From the NCBI GenBank assembly GCA_963853835.1, contig OY970822.1, positions 44,132,404 through 44,196,403 of the forward strand: a stretch of 64,000 bases of DNA. Reading direction: 5' to 3'. This DNA comes from Calendula officinalis (taxonomy: Eukaryota; Streptophyta; Magnoliopsida; Asterales; Asteraceae). Within the stretch, counting starts at the first letter, position 1; the number at the start of each line of letters is the position of its first letter. This document shows positions 12,541-25,800 of this stretch, piece after piece. Both the position numbers and the translations under genes were made by a program. Below the pieces are notes generated by a model. That model was not told the DNA's origin, did not search any database, and was given only the letters and a program-made list of their open reading frames with translations.

Positions 12541-13233
12541 AATACCGGCCCTAAAGGTATAGAATGTAGGCCCAGGCCTACACTAAAAAAAATTGGGGGC
12601 CCATTTTTAAAAAAAAATTCTTATGTATTTTAATACCCAAATTATTTATTTCTATTCCCAATCTCAGCTGCCTTATCCCTTTGCCGTCCAGAAGGTGATG
12701 TTCACAATTTCAATTTCACAAACGCATAGGTGACAAGCGTACAGGTTCACGAATCACAATTTTACATGTTGTTTTGAATGTTTGGACTTCTTTTTAATTG
12801 AATTATAGTTTGATTTTTTAACTATTTATAAATTTATATTTGTAGAGTTTAATTAAATGAATTCAATAAAAAAATACAAGTTTGGGGCAGAAAAAAGAAA
12901 AGAAAGTTTGAAGAAATGTAATCTACAAAAAACTCAGTTTTGTTCTATTAATAAGTATTTTCAAAAGAAGACTAATTATAAATGAAAAAGTGGCTTAGCA
13001 ATGTTGTCTATAGAGAAAGATAGGGTCTAAAAACTCGATTATTTGATTTGATATGTTGTCGGATTTGATTTGTATTTTTGTCTCTAGAAACGCTAGACAC
13101 GTCACATTTAAATAAGTAACTTATTTGATAAATATTTCGATATTTTTTGCATTGATATTTATTTATACAATTACGATAGGGGCCCAAAATTAATGTTCGC
13201 CTAGAGCCCTGACGAACTCAGGGCCGGCCCTGA
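12541..13233 (+). mobile_element. degenerate hAT element
   Basis: Flanked by a perfect 8-bp duplication GTTTAACC (12533-12540 and 13234-13241). The termini carry the CCGGCCCT / AGGGCCGG signature common in plant hAT fossils. The interior keeps a short piece of hAT transposase N-terminus (12857-12985). Most of the transposase is gone, so it is non-autonomous. Confidence 0.8.
12857..12985 (+). pseudogene. hAT transposase N-terminal remnant (TTF-zinc-finger type)
   Basis: A 42-codon frame with basic SIKKYKFGAEKRKESLKK-like sequence and INKYFQKK resembles the N-terminal lead-in of TTF-type hAT transposases found in plants. It stops at TGA 12983-12985, and neither the zinc finger nor the catalytic or dimerisation region follows. 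Assignment rests on remembered family style and its position inside a hAT-flanked element. Confidence 0.55.
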
Positions 13234-13301
13234 GTTTAACCAGCGTTTATCTGCTGGTACTTGTAAGTAAGTAGATACATTTGCGTAACAATAGACCAGT
13301 T

Positions 13302-13375
13302 GACCGCATAGCGCAGTGGATTAGCGCGTCTGACTTCGGATCAGAAGGTCGTGGGTTCGACTCCCACTGTGGTCG
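13302..13375 (+). tRNA. tRNA-Arg (anticodon TCG)
   Basis: A cloverleaf folds without an intron. The acceptor stem is GACCGCA with TGTGGTC (one G-U pair), the D arm contains AGCGCAGTGGATTAGCGC, the anticodon stem is TCTGA/TCAGA with loop CTTCGGA (anticodon TCG), and the T arm is GTGGG-TTCGACT-CCCAC, followed by discriminator G. A T-rich run just downstream (from 13384) can serve as the RNA polymerase III terminator. Internal A and B boxes are conserved, so it is probably functional. Confidence 0.96.
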
Positions 13376-13665
13376 CTTTCATATTTTTTTAATGAAACTG
13401 GTTGATTTTACGTTTTGGTCCCCTTAAATATTCAAAAATTAGAATTTGCCACTAACGTTAACAAGTATCGCATGGTTGTCCGTTGTCAATTGAGCCGATT
13501 AGGCAACATAAGTTTTTTTTTTATGAGTTTATATAATCTGGTGGATTGTAGAAGTGTGAGCATTTTTTTCCCAGTCTTGTAATTTTCATAAATAACCAAT
13601 ATTCCTCTTATACAGTATGCCGGATTGCATATCAAGGCATCGGATCAAATATATGATTAATAGAT

Positions 13666-14056
13666 ATTGGGACGTTTAATAGTGAGTCGGTTCGCCAATG
13701 GTGGGATTTTAGTGACACAGTTCCAGTTAGCAACAATCGTAGATTAAAATTCCGTATCATCGGTTTTACTACGTGTTGGGTCTTATGGAGATTTAGAAAT
13801 TCGGTGATTTTTTATAGTGGTAAAATGCGTAGATCAGAATTGTTCAATTGTATTCGTTTATTTTCTTTTTCTTGGATCAACCATCGGAATCATAAAATTA
13901 AGATTCCTTGGGTTGATTGGTTGAGAAACCCTTTGTAATGTTTTAATCTAGCTTTTTGCTAGACTCAAGTTTTATTTTAGTGTGAAGGTCTTCGGGGGGT
14001 GATGACAATGCCGAAGCTCAATCCGTTGCATGCCTTCTTTTTTGTTGTTAAAAAAA
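13666..14056 (+). mobile_element. 5'-truncated L1-type LINE (3' end of ORF2)
   Basis: A 391-bp insertion bracketed by a 17-bp direct repeat ATATATGATTAATAGAT (13649-13665 and 14057-14073) and ending in an A-rich tail. In one frame it encodes the end of a plant LINE ORF2: WWDFSDTVP, then CWVLWRFRN and KIPWVDWLRNPL before TAA 13936-13938. This is the zf-RVT-like tail found after reverse transcriptase in L1 elements. Endonuclease and RT are absent, so it was dead on arrival. Confidence 0.9.
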
Positions 14057-14582
14057 ATATATGATTAATAGATTGACTAATTAATAAGCACGATATGATT
14101 TGTCAAATTAATTTATACGAGGATGCCAAAGTGTTTTTTTATAAGGTTGTTAAACTTATGCTCATGATATATGTGAACTAAGCATTGTCGTGATTGTTAT
14201 CGAATGTTTCCTTAGTGATCTGGTAATGTTGACACATGCAGAGATCGAATCTGTGAGTTTTCGAAAGTCAATCAAAAGCGTTTACCACTAGCAAGTTTAT
14301 CACCAAATGGCTGTAAATTTCAAAGTGTGGAATGGCTGAAAATTTCAAAGTGTGGTCGCCTAATGTTTAAGTTTGATGTATTTACTTACACAATTTTATC
14401 GATAATTCTAAGACGATATAAATAGCGATTTGCATCTTCAACTTGACCGAACATGATCATGCCAAAACACGACTTTAATATATTATAAAAAATCTACAAG
14501 AAAATTTTTCGAACAAAATGATATTTTAAATGCGATATTTTAAAAAACTTTTGATAAAAACACCTCTACAATCTTTTTTTAA

Positions 14583-14706
14583 GGGGCTATTTGGAAAACG
14601 TATTTAAGAAGTTTATTAGTTTACAAACTTACTAAATAAATTACATTTAATAGCTTATAAGCTAGTAAGTAAGTATGTTACTTAAATAAGTTTCCCAAAC
14701 AACCCC
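14583..14706. mobile_element. Tourist/Harbinger-like or hAT-like MITE
   Basis: The ends GGGGCTATTTGGAAAACG and the inverted GTTTCCCAAACAACCCC form terminal repeats about 30 bp long, with TAA/TTA at the borders. The interior is AT-rich and noncoding. Superfamily is uncertain because the flanking duplication is ambiguous. Confidence 0.65.
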
Positions 14707-15743
14707 TTAAAAATAAAATCATACTTAACATGAATTTACAACATGTTTAAATATGATCAGTGATGCTTAAATATAAGAGCACAATGTATTAAAGAAGGTG
14801 TTAAGAGCCATGTTATAGGTTTTCAGGTTTTAACATGTCTTTAACATACACTTGATATGGTGTTAGCATGTTAAAGTTATGTTAAAGTGTGTTTTCAGGC
14901 ATAAAATCGTTTAACTTATTGCCATGGCCACGACGGTCGGCCTATAACGAGGCTTTGGCACCAACCACAGTGTGGTTTTGGCACTGTTAAAAGGCCTTTG
15001 GCAAAGGCATCCAAAAAACTGCCAAATAAAAGAAAAGAACTCTTCTTTCTCTTCGAAACTCTCATTCGATAAATCAGGATTAAAGTGACGTCTAACTCCC
15101 TCATACCCGGTGTTCTAATGAGTAGTTTCGTAAAAACTTATTTGTTCTTTACTTTTTGCATGCATTATGCAGTTATATACATGCTCATTAAAAGTACCTA
15201 TAGAAAGAATGTATGAAAAAACTAAAAAATAAATAGTATTTCCTGCTAAATTACATACTTATATTCCTATTTATTTGAATCAAATTATAAAAAAGAATTA
15301 TTAGATTCCAAATGATAATTATCGTATAAGTAAGAAATAAATATGAATATTCAATAGCTACCGATACGATTTTCTAAATAGAAATCCGCCAACTGTATTA
15401 CGGAGTATGATTTATGATGGTCAAAGGGTCTTGACCGTACACAGACCAATACATTAACTAATGTAAAAAGGTCTATAAGTTACTGTTTCGGCGTCTGAAA
15501 ACCCCGACCGGAATCACGTGACTTGGCGCCAATGAACCGAAATCGTAGTATCTTATATGTTATGGGTCCAAACATGGCCCCCTTTCATACGTGTCAATAC
15601 CCCATCTCAAGTTCCTTAATTATTTTCTTCATTTAGAGTTTTGCTTTTTAGACGTGTCTTCTCAAAGTCGGCTAAGGTCATTTTATGGTCTTGTGACCTT
15701 GTCCAATTGTTTCTTGTATAAATACGAAACGTCATTCATATAT
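14707..15743. other. spacer left of the Copia element
   Basis: No gene is supported. The 14916-15104 minus frame lacks a recognisable domain. The stretch at about 14760-15110 has the look of an old repeat, but no termini were found. Confidence 0.4.
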
Positions 15744-15748
15744 ATTAT

Positions 15749-16264
15749 TGTTGGGATGTAAACAAGATATACAAGTTTTATTACTGATGCTGCAGTTGGT
15801 ACTAATTAATGAAGAATGAAGTTAGTACTGATGGGGCAGAAATACTATCTACTACTGACGCTAATCTTGGAAGATTACTACTGATGATGTTACCACTGAC
15901 GATCAATTGTTACTACTGATGTTATATTTAGAGCTGATCGTGTCTGAGATTCTAGCATAGTTAGTTATAGAATGTATATCTTCTTGTAATTCAATTGTAA
16001 TCGATTCCTAGAATAACTAGGTTAATAATTTAGGCTTCAAGGACTATTATATATAGTTCCTTATGAATTGTAAACATACGTGTATTGATCGAACGAATTA
16101 ATACATTGAAGCTTTTTGTGATAAACTGTGTTCTTCGTTTTATTCTCATTCGATTACAGTTTACATTGTTCTTAATCTAATAACATAAGTGTTAATCCGC
16201 TTTAACTTATTGTGTTAGTAGATCTGAGTTTCTAATAACTTAATTGATTTATTCGATCCTGACA
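15749..16264 (+). repeat. 5' LTR of the Copia element
   Basis: 516 bp, TG...CA ends. A TATATATA motif near 16048-16055 is the likely core promoter. The U3 region carries several ACTACTGAT-type motifs that recur through the whole element. Confidence 0.93.
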
Positions 16265-16266
16265 AG

Positions 16267-16278
16267 TGGTATCAGAGC
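16267..16278 (+). other. primer binding site (initiator tRNA-Met type)
   Basis: TGGTATCAGAGC lies two bases after the 5' LTR. This is the standard plant Copia primer site complementary to the 3' end of initiator tRNA-Met. Confidence 0.9.
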
Positions 16279-16348
16279 TTTACGGTTCTAGATGTACGAA
16301 TTAAGAACAGCAAAAAGTTTCATACTTTCGATCTTAAAATTGTTAATC

Positions 16349-18622
16349 ATGTCTGATAACAATGAAAGTACTCAAGCAAATAAGATTCCAATTCTCACTC
16401 CCAACAACTTTGGGATGTGGAAAAACAGAATTAAGCAGTATATGCTTATTACTGATTATTCCATGTGGGAAGTTGTTGTTGAAGGCAACAAAACGATTCA
16501 GACTCAAGCAGCAAGTTCATCAACTGAAGCAGACAAACTTAAGAGTGAAAAGGAGAAAAAAGACAGAGGAATTGAACTCAAAGCTCTAAGCACTCTTTTG
16601 CTTGCCATCCCCAACGACTATCAACATCTCTTTGTTGAATATGATGATGCAAAGCAATTATGGCAGGCTCTGGAAAAGAGGTTTGTTGGTACAAAGAGCA
16701 CAAAAAGAAACATGAAGTCTGTTCTGAAACAAGACTTTGAAAACTTCAAAGGACAGAAGAATGAATCAATGTCTCAAGTATTTGATCGGTTCAACAAACT
16801 CATTGGTGAACTGAATCAAGTTGGTTATAAACCAGACAATGATGATGTCAACAGAAAGTTTCTCAGGTCTTTAGGTGAAGAATGGTCTATGTATACTGTG
16901 ATATATAGACAAGGAGATGCACTAGAAGAAAAAGAACTTGATGAACTCTACAATGAACTAAGAGTCTTTGAATCTGAGGTAAGTACTAAAACTCCAAATC
17001 TACCTTCAAACAATGCTGCTTTTGTGTCAAATACAGGAACAGGTCAGGAGACTATGAAGAATGCAGGAACAGAAGATTTAGCCAGAGAATCTTTCTTCAC
17101 TAGTCATGTGCATACTGCATTGATTAGTGAGGATTTAGAACAACTCAATCCTGATGATTTGGAAGAGATGGATATCAAATGGCAGATGGCTATGCTAAGT
17201 TTAAGAACAAAGAGGTTTCTTAAAAGAACTGGAAGGCAAAATTTGTCTTACAACAAAGGTGATAGAGCTGGATTTGACAAAACCAAGGTTAAATGTTACA
17301 ACTGTAGCAATCTGGGTCACTTTGCCAGAGAATGTCCAAGCAAAGATCAAAGATCAAGCTACAACAAAAACAACACGTCCAACTCAACTGCCTTAGTATC
17401 TCAAGAAGGACAAGGGTATAACTGGAGCTTCCAAGCAGAAGAACATGCACAGAACCAAGCTCTCATGGCCTTTACTACTGATCCTTCTACTACTGAGGTA
17501 CATTCTAAATCTTGCACTCCTGAATGCATTAAATCATACAAAGAATTAGAAAAACTAAATAAAGAAACTCTTGAAGAGATGATTTTAAATAGAAACAGAA
17601 GAATTGAATATAATGGTTGTATAGCTGATTTAGAAAACCAAATTAAAATCTATAAAATAACTGATCAAAAGATAAAAGATGAATTGCTACAAACTACTTA
17701 TGAAAAAGAACATATTGAATTGAAATTAAAAGAAACTTTGATCAAACTTGAAGAATGTCAAATGGAACTAGAACAAAATAAACTAACCATTAAAAATTTT
17801 GAAAGAAGTTCTAAAATTGTCAATGAGTTAACTAGCAATCAAACTACAAAAAAAGTTATTCATGGAGTGGGATATCATGCAGTCCCACCTCCAACAAATT
17901 TTATTCCACCATTAAAATCTAGTACAGAAAGAATTTTAAATGATTTAAAAATTGAAAGTCAAACTGAAACTGAAACCAGTAATGAATCTAATGAATCTTC
18001 TGATGATGATCAAACAACTGAATCAAATGATACTAGTTTTCACACCACACAAAGTCAAACTGAATCCCCAAAATACAACTCAGAAAACATACCTACAATT
18101 TTAAGAAGGGGAAATCAAAGGAATTTAAATCAATTAAAAGAACAAAGAAAACCCGAAAATTCTAAATCAACAAAATTATCATGCTTAATCTGTAATAAAG
18201 TTAATCACATAGCTAAAAACTGTCACTTCAATCCTATTAACAATCAAGAATTTAAAGAATTCAAAATCAACAAAGAAAAGGAAAAAGCCTTAAAATTAAA
18301 ACAAACTAAAGAATCAAAAGAAAAGGAATATAAAACACCAAAACAAAAGGCATTCAATAAACCATATGCTGACACTCATAAATTTGGAAGAACTGCACCA
18401 CGATTTGTTCAAAATACCAGGTATAAAAGTCCAACCAGAAGCAATTATTTTAAAAACAATGGAACACAAAATCGTTTTCCTCAATTTTCAAAGTTTTCAA
18501 ACATCAGTAGAAACTATTCCAGGTTTACTACTGGTAAAAATCCTAATTACAATACTGTCTGGTATAAACTCATATTACCCAAACACTACTGGTCCATCAG
18601 TAGTGAAATTTTCAAAAGCTAA
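16349..18622 (+). pseudogene. Copia Gag with two zinc knuckles
   Basis: The likely start is ATG 16349 (MSDNNESTQ...), although the frame is open from 16292. The protein begins with a UBN2/DUF4219-type capsid domain (NNFGMWKNRIKQYM, later LWQALEKRFVG). A CCHC knuckle CYNCSNLGHFARECP lies at about 17294-17335. A long coiled coil follows at about 17530-17860. A second knuckle-like motif, CLICNKVNHIAKNC, lies near 18182. The frame ends at 18622 just after family-like sequence stops (about 18566-18590), where the pol frame takes over +1. I read this as a frameshift rather than a programmed event, because downstream pol is also damaged. Confidence 0.85.
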
Positions 18623-21600
18623 AAACTACAGGTATAAACCTAGATCAGTAGTGACTCAAAACATCAGTACTAAGTACAAAACTGCATATAAGACTCATTC
18701 AGTTAAAAAATCTTATTCTTCAAAGGATGAACCCAAGACAAAAAAAAGCTTGGGTTCCCAAAATGAACTAATCCTTTTTCTTTATGTGCAGAGTATCCAG
18801 ATCCCTGAAGAAGGTAGAACATGGCACATTGATAGTGGATGCTCTAGACACATGACTGGAAATCTTCAAATACTTAGAGATTTCAAGTCTTTTGAAGGAG
18901 GGTATGTTGCCTTTGGAGAAAATCCTAGGGGAGGTAAGATTACAGGTAAAGGTACAGTATCAAATGGTAAAATTACTTTTGATGATGTATTTTATGTTGC
19001 TGAGCTTAAATACAATCTGGTTAGTGTGTCTCAAGTCTGTGATAAGAAGAACAAAATTCTTTTTACAGATGTTGAGTGCATCATTCTTTCTCTTGATTTT
19101 ATTTTAGATGAAAAATATGTTGTTTTAAGAACACCAAGGAGAAACAATGTGTATTGCCTGGATATAGGGGGAGAACTCATTTCATCAAATGAGATCAACT
19201 GTTTTATATCTAAGGCAAACACAAATGAATCAGAACTTTGGCATAGAAGGATGTGTCACACAAATTTTAAATATATGATCAATTTAGTTAAAAAGGATTT
19301 GGTAGTTGGTCTACCACGAAAAGAATTTATGTGTGATCATCATTGTGTTGCCTGCCTAAAAGGTAAACAACACAAGACTTCTCATAAGACCAAATCAATT
19401 AACTCTATTTCTAATCCTTTACAACTCTTACATATGGACCTTTTTGGACCTACAAATGTAATGAGTATTGGAAAGAAACAATATTGTCTTGTTATTACTG
19501 CTGACGTTTCCAGATACACTTGGGTATTCTTTCTCAGGACCAAAGATGAAACAAGTGAAATAATCAAGAATCTGATTGTAAAGCTGGAAAATACAAGAGA
19601 TCTCAAAGTGAAAGCAATTAGATGTGATAATGGAACTGAATTTAAAAATACTAACCTAATTGACTTTTGTGATCTTAAGGGTATTGACAGGCAGTACAGC
19701 TCACCAAGAACTCCACAACAAAATGGTGTAGCTGAAAGAAGAAATAGAACTATCATTGAAGCAGCCAGATCTATGCTTGCAGATTCAAAATTACCAATAA
19801 CTTTTTGGGCTGAAGCTGTTAATACTGCCTGTTATGTTCAGAACAGAGTATTAATAGTTAAGCCTCATTTTAAAACACCATGTGAACTTTTCAATAAAAG
19901 AAAACCATCAATAAGTTTCTTAAAATCATTTGGTTATCCTTGTACTATTTTAATTACAAGAGAACAAATTGGTAAATTTGACTGCAAAGCAGATGATGGA
20001 ATATTTGTAGGATACTCAACTCAAAGCAAATCTTACAGAGTATTTAACAAAAGCCTGAGGATCATTGAAGAAAGTGTAAATGTATCCTTTAATGAAAATC
20101 TTATGAATGAACAAGGAAATGGTCCAGATTGGTTGTTTAATATTGATAATCTAACCAAATCTTTTGATGTCAATTACGAATTTAATACAGGAAATTCAAA
20201 CAATCAAAGCCAACAAGTAGGACCATCATCAAGTGGAAGGCAATAAATCATGAAATATATCTTAGTTGATACTGCTCCCACAGTTAATACTGAGGACAGT
20301 AGTAACTCTGGTAACCCTAATTTCAATGATACCAGTAACAACTCAAATTCTGAAGATACTACTGATCCCAGTAGTAACTCTGAACCTCAGAGTTGTGAAA
20401 ATGATTTACTTAATACTGATGCCAGTAACAACAATGATACTCCTGAAGTTAATGAAGAGAACGTTACTACTGACACTAGTAGTAATGATGAATCCTCACA
20501 AAATGCAAACAATCAAGAAGAAGCAGGGATAGATGCACAAATTCCCGAATCAAATGAGTCAAACTTAGATTCTCAATTATCTGTTGACAAAATCCCTGAA
20601 ACCAGAACTGAAAAGAATCATCCTTTGGACCTAGTCCTAAGTGATGTCAATTCATCCATGCAGACAAGAAGCAAATTTAATTCTGCCTTGAACTCTAATA
20701 TTTGTAATATCAGTCTAATATCTAATGAATGCATGTATGAATATTTTCTGTCTCAGGAAGAACCTAAGAAGATTCAACAAGCTATGAAAGATTCAAACTG
20801 GATCATAGCAATGCAAGAAGAACTTCTTCAATTTAAACTATAAGCTGTATGGACACTTGTCCCTCTTCCAAAAGGAAAAAGACCCATTGGAACTAGATGG
20901 ATCTTCAGAAACAAGAAAGATGAAAGAGGTATAGTGATCAAAAACAAAGCAATGCTTGTAGCCCAAGGTTACACACAAGAAGAAGGGATTGATTATGATG
21001 AAGTATATGCACCAGTTGCCAGAATTGAAGCAATCAGAATATTTCTAGCATATGCTTCATACAAAAGAATCAAAGTCTACCAAATGGATGTAAAAAGTGC
21101 TTTCCTGTACGGAAAAATAGAAGAAGGAGTATATGTATGTCAACCTCCAGGCTTTGAAGATCCAGAACATGATGACTATGTGTTCAAACTAGACAAAGCT
21201 CTATATGGCCTTCATCAGGCACCTAGAGCTTGGTATGATACATTGTCCTCATACCTATTGAAGAACAATTTCAAGAGAGGTGCCATTGACAAGACATTAT
21301 TCACAAGGAAGGTTAAAGATGATATACTACTGGTCCAAATATATGTAGATGATATCATCTTTGGATCAACAAATGATCAATTGTGCAAAGAATTTGAAGA
21401 ACTGATGCAGATCAAGTTCAAGATGAGTTCAATGGGTCCAATGAATTTCTTTCTTGGACTCCAAATCAATCAGAAATCAGATGGTATTTTGATCAATCAA
21501 TCAAAATATGTCAGAGATATCTTAGAGAAGTTTGCAATTAAAGATAGAAAAAGTGCAAGCATTCCTATGGAAACTCACAAACACCTACATCCTGATGTTG

Positions 21601-22067
21601 AGGGGGAGGATGTAGATGATCACCTTTACAGATCAATGATAGGATCTTTGATGTATTTAACTGCATCCAGACCTGACATTATGTATAGTGTTTGTGTATG
21701 TGCCAGATATCAAGCAAAACCAAAAGAGTTACACTTACAAGCAGTCAAAAGAATCTTCAGATACCTGAAAGGAAAACCCTCACTTAGTCTTTGGTATCCA
21801 CATGCATCACCATTTGAACTCATAGCCTACACAGATAGTGACTATGGTGGTGAATGCCAAGACAGAAAATCTACTACTGGTGGATGTCAATTCTTTGGAT
21901 CAAGGTTGGTGTCATGGCAATGCAAGAAACAAACCAATGTTTCAACTTCAACTGCTGAAGCAGAGTATGTAGCTGCATCTGCCTGCTGTGCTCAAGTGCT
22001 GTGGATTCAAAATCAACTCCTAGACTTTGGTATCTCTATACTAAAAACTTCAATTTTTCATAGATAA
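18590..22067 (+). pseudogene. Copia Pol: protease, integrase, reverse transcriptase, RNase H start
   Basis: One reading frame runs through this stretch with two in-frame TAA stops, at 20244-20246 and 20841-20843. Protease active site DSG is at 18831-18839 (WHIDSGCSRHMTG). A GAG-pre-integrase HHCC finger follows (LWHRRMCH, then CVACLKGK). The integrase triad is D at 19437, D at 19626 and E at 19734 with DD35E spacing. Reverse transcriptase has YVDD at 21342-21353, and RNase H shows AYTDSDYGG and STAEAEYVA. A further frameshift near 22050-22067 puts the end of RNase H in another frame. All catalytic residues I checked are present; only the frame is broken. Confidence 0.92.
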
Positions 22068-22287
22068 TCAAAGTGCAATCAGTATTGTGAATAATCCAGT
22101 AAAACATTCTAAAACAAAACACATTGAAATTAGATCTCACTTTATAAGGGATTGCAATGAAAAGAAATTAATTAAAGTAGAGAAAATTCATACTGATGAT
22201 CAATTAGCAGATCTTTTTACAAAAGCATTTGATGTAGGAAGATTCAACTTTTTGGTTAGCAGTATTGGAATGATTTTAATAAGTTAA
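22068..22287 (+). pseudogene. RNase H tail, frameshifted
   Basis: The sequence after the frameshift reads FIDNQSAISIVNNPV, then KHIEIRSHFIRD and DQLADLFTKAF, the conserved end of Copia RNase H. It is in frame +1 relative to the preceding part and ends at TAA 22285-22287. Confidence 0.88.
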
Positions 22288-22365
22288 GTCTAAAAGGAAA
22301 ATCCTGTGTAAAGTGTTTTGTACAAATTTTAAGTTTAATTTTCTGTTTACTACTGGTTATTCATC

Positions 22366-22563
22366 ACTACTGATCTTGTTATTACTACCACAATCTAGTA
22401 CTGATAGGGTTTCTCAGTGGAAATTGAGTCAAGTATAGAAACAAAGGTTACTACTGATGTTTCCACTACTGATCTTGTTATTACTACCACAATCTAGTAC
22501 TGATAGGGTTTCTCAGTGGAAATTGAGTCAAGTATAGAAACAAAGGTTACTACTGATGTTTCT
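22366..22563 (+). repeat. 99-bp tandem duplication
   Basis: Two nearly identical 99-bp copies (22366-22464 and 22465-22563), each starting ACTACTGATCTTG, lie in the noncoding gap between RNase H and the extra ORF. Confidence 0.9.
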
Positions 22564-22895
22564 ACTACTGATACTTAGTTACTACTGATCGGCCGTTATC
22601 TGTAAAATACGACAATTACATTACTGACCCTCATGAAAATAGCCGTTAGGTTATTATTCGAAGGATATTTTGGTCATTTTGCAGGTTTAATCGAAAAATA
22701 TAAATAGCAGACTGAGATTAGTTTAGCATTATCTTCTCCTCGATTTGATAAACCCTACGCTAAACCCTTATCTTTGCACAATCCGATCAAAACTCAACAT
22801 CAGTAACAACTTAATTCCGATCACACACTTGAAATTCCTACCAAAACGATCACTCTCTCTGCAAGATTCACTCCAAAAGATCAAAATCAAGCACA

Positions 22896-25800
22896 ATGGC
22901 AACCCTAAAATCACTCAATGTCTCTACTGATCTTAAATTTTCAGAATTCCACAATATGTGTGCCTTCTTAAGAAATCCAGATGGTACAAAGGATTTTCGT
23001 CATATTGTGATGTTCCTAAAGAACTCATATATAAAGTTTGCTCTCACTATCAATCCTAGAGCATATCAACAACACTTAGTTGATTTCTGGACCAATGCTG
23101 AAAGAACTGAAGGATCAACCATGTCCATGATCAAATCAATTGTGGATGGAAAGTCAATCACCATAACAGAACAATCCATTAGACAACATCTTCAACTCCA
23201 TGATGAGTCAGGTATGCTCTCTTTACCAAAGGAAGATCTTGTTGAAACTTTAAAGAAAATGGGGTATGAAGGAAGACCAGATATAGTTACTTTTCAAAAA
23301 GGTCTTCTTTCACCTCAATGGAAGTTTTTGGTACACACTATTCAACATTGTATCTCTCCAAAAAGAAGTACTTGGAATGAGTTCAACAAATCAATAGCAT
23401 CTGCTTTGTTTGTCTGAGCACAGGACAAGTCTTTACTTTTTCAAACATGATATTTGAGGGAATGCTTGGAAATCTGTCATCCTCAAAATTTTTAATGTAT
23501 CCAAGATTTTTAACTCATATCATAAATTGTGAATTACAAAATCTGTCCACTCCCAAAAACATTTTTATAACACCAGAATTAAATAAAAAGGTTTTTGAAA
23601 ACATGAGAAAATAATTTAAATTTTCTGGTAAAGTCACTCCACTATTCTCAAACATGATCTATGATCAACCACCAACTGGAGCAGGTTCAAGTCACCCCAT
23701 TGAACCCCAACCCACTCCACCACCAAATACAGCCCAAATAGAACCCATTGAGTCCACTCAAATAAATGAACCAACAGATGTCCTGCAAGTGTCTCAGGTA
23801 CATGAGATTACTCCCCAGAGTGCTACTCTTCACTCTGAGGAAGACCAGACCTTAGCCAAACAAAGTTCTATCAAATATAAAAGGAAGAAAACTTCCTTAA
23901 AGGACACCAGGGGACAAATTGAGTCAAACCCCAGACTCCAAGAGTTGACCTCACAGGAGGAGAGAGGTCATGAGGAAAGGGCTCTCACTACTGATGCCCC
24001 AAAGGTGGGTGCACAGGCTAGTGAGAACATCAATAGGACCCAGACCTCGGCAACTCTAAGTGATGACTCTGAATTTGAGGCATTACTAAGAGGACCCCGG
24101 TGCCAAGAAACCACAAGGGGGGCACTACTACTTCTTCTAGGAAGAAGAGAGTGTCCAAACAACCCATTTCATCACCAAGAAGTGATGAGGGTAGAACAGA
24201 ACAAATTGAATTGACGGATAGGATGGAAAACCTTAAAGCCAATGTACCTATTGAGCCCAATGATCCACCCAAAGGGGCTGAGGGCAGTATTAAAACCACT
24301 AAATTGACGGCTAGGAAGGAAAACCTTAAACCCACTGTACAAAATTATCTGGAGATACTTAACAATCAAGGGAAAACCATGAACTACATGAAGCACTACA
24401 TCAATACCTTGAACAAAAGGCAGAAGAGGTTTGAACAAAGGCTTTAAAGGCAATCAAAATTAATCAGGCAATTACAAAGAAAGATTGCAAGTAGTGAGGC
24501 TCAACAAGTTGAGATCACTAAGGGGGAGAAAGATCAAATTCAAGGAATGATTGATCAATCTATTGCAGCAGCAGCCCTCCTCAACTTGAAAGAGGTTCAT
24601 GGTGAAACAAGTCAAAATATTGGTGAAGACTTGTACAGAGAAATGGATGAGGATATATTTGTGTCTGCAAATCAATCACAAACAGCAGAACAAATAAAAT
24701 CTCCAGTTGCTACTGAAGTTATAGAAACTACTGATCCTGTGATTATTACTGAGGCAAAGGATCAAGAGGTTGTTACTACTGATCGTGATGTAGAAGGCAA
24801 TACACCAGTATTGAATGCTACACAAGAAGATATCATGGATACTACTGATGCCCTAGCAGTAGTAATTCCTACAGCAACCTCACCAGTAGTAAATGAAGAA
24901 AGACAAATTGTAGTACATGAACAAGAAATTATACCAGTAGCAGTTACACCAGTAGCAACCATATTGGCCACTACTGAAGAGGAAGAAGAAGAAATTCCAG
25001 AGCTTATTGAACGTGAAAGATTTGTTGTCATCACAAAACCTCCAACACCTGATCAACCACTTATCATACCTGATATTGATGATAATGTGAACTGGTTTGA
25101 AGTAGATGAATGTGCTCTTCCTCCACATCCAAAGATTCTATCAGAAGATAAACTTAAATTATTTTCTCCATCAATTGTAATTAATGGCATTCCTGATATG
25201 AAATACACTCCTCCTCCATATATACTTCCATCTTGTATTAGAAAGGGAAAAGAAATTTATGATGATGACTATCCCAACAGAGCCTTAGGTCATCACATGG
25301 TAAATAAGATTAATCATGTGAGATCTGCTAAACAAGCCAAATGGAAATTAAACCATATAAGGTACTTAAAGAAAGTGGCTATTACTCAAGCTCTTGAAGA
25401 CAAGAAAAAGGCTGAAAAAGAAAGATTAAAAAATCCAGAAAATCAAGAAGCTGAAGTACCTATTCCACAAATAAAAGGAATTCTGGTAGAAGACCAACAA
25501 GCTGAATTTAAAAGACATAGAAAAATTGAAGAAGAACACTTAAACTGTCTTGAAGAGTTGGTAGTTGAATGTAAAAGAGTCAAATGTGAACTACCAGATG
25601 ACATCTTTGAACAGAAGAAAAATATGATTGACTTTTTGAAGTCAAAAGGGCATAGTGCAAAATCTTTTGGCAGAATGAAGATGATTACTATAATAGATAA
25701 ATATTGTACTGCCAAGAAGAAAGAATTAGCTGAATTAGAAGCAGAAGAAGAAAAAGCAAAAGTTTTAATTGCTATAGATCCAACAATCATTTCATCTGGA

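Noticed and set aside
18566..18622. Programmed +1 frameshift between gag and pol in the Copia element
   Set aside because: Plant Copia elements normally use one frame, and this copy has another frameshift and two stops, so decay is the simpler reading.
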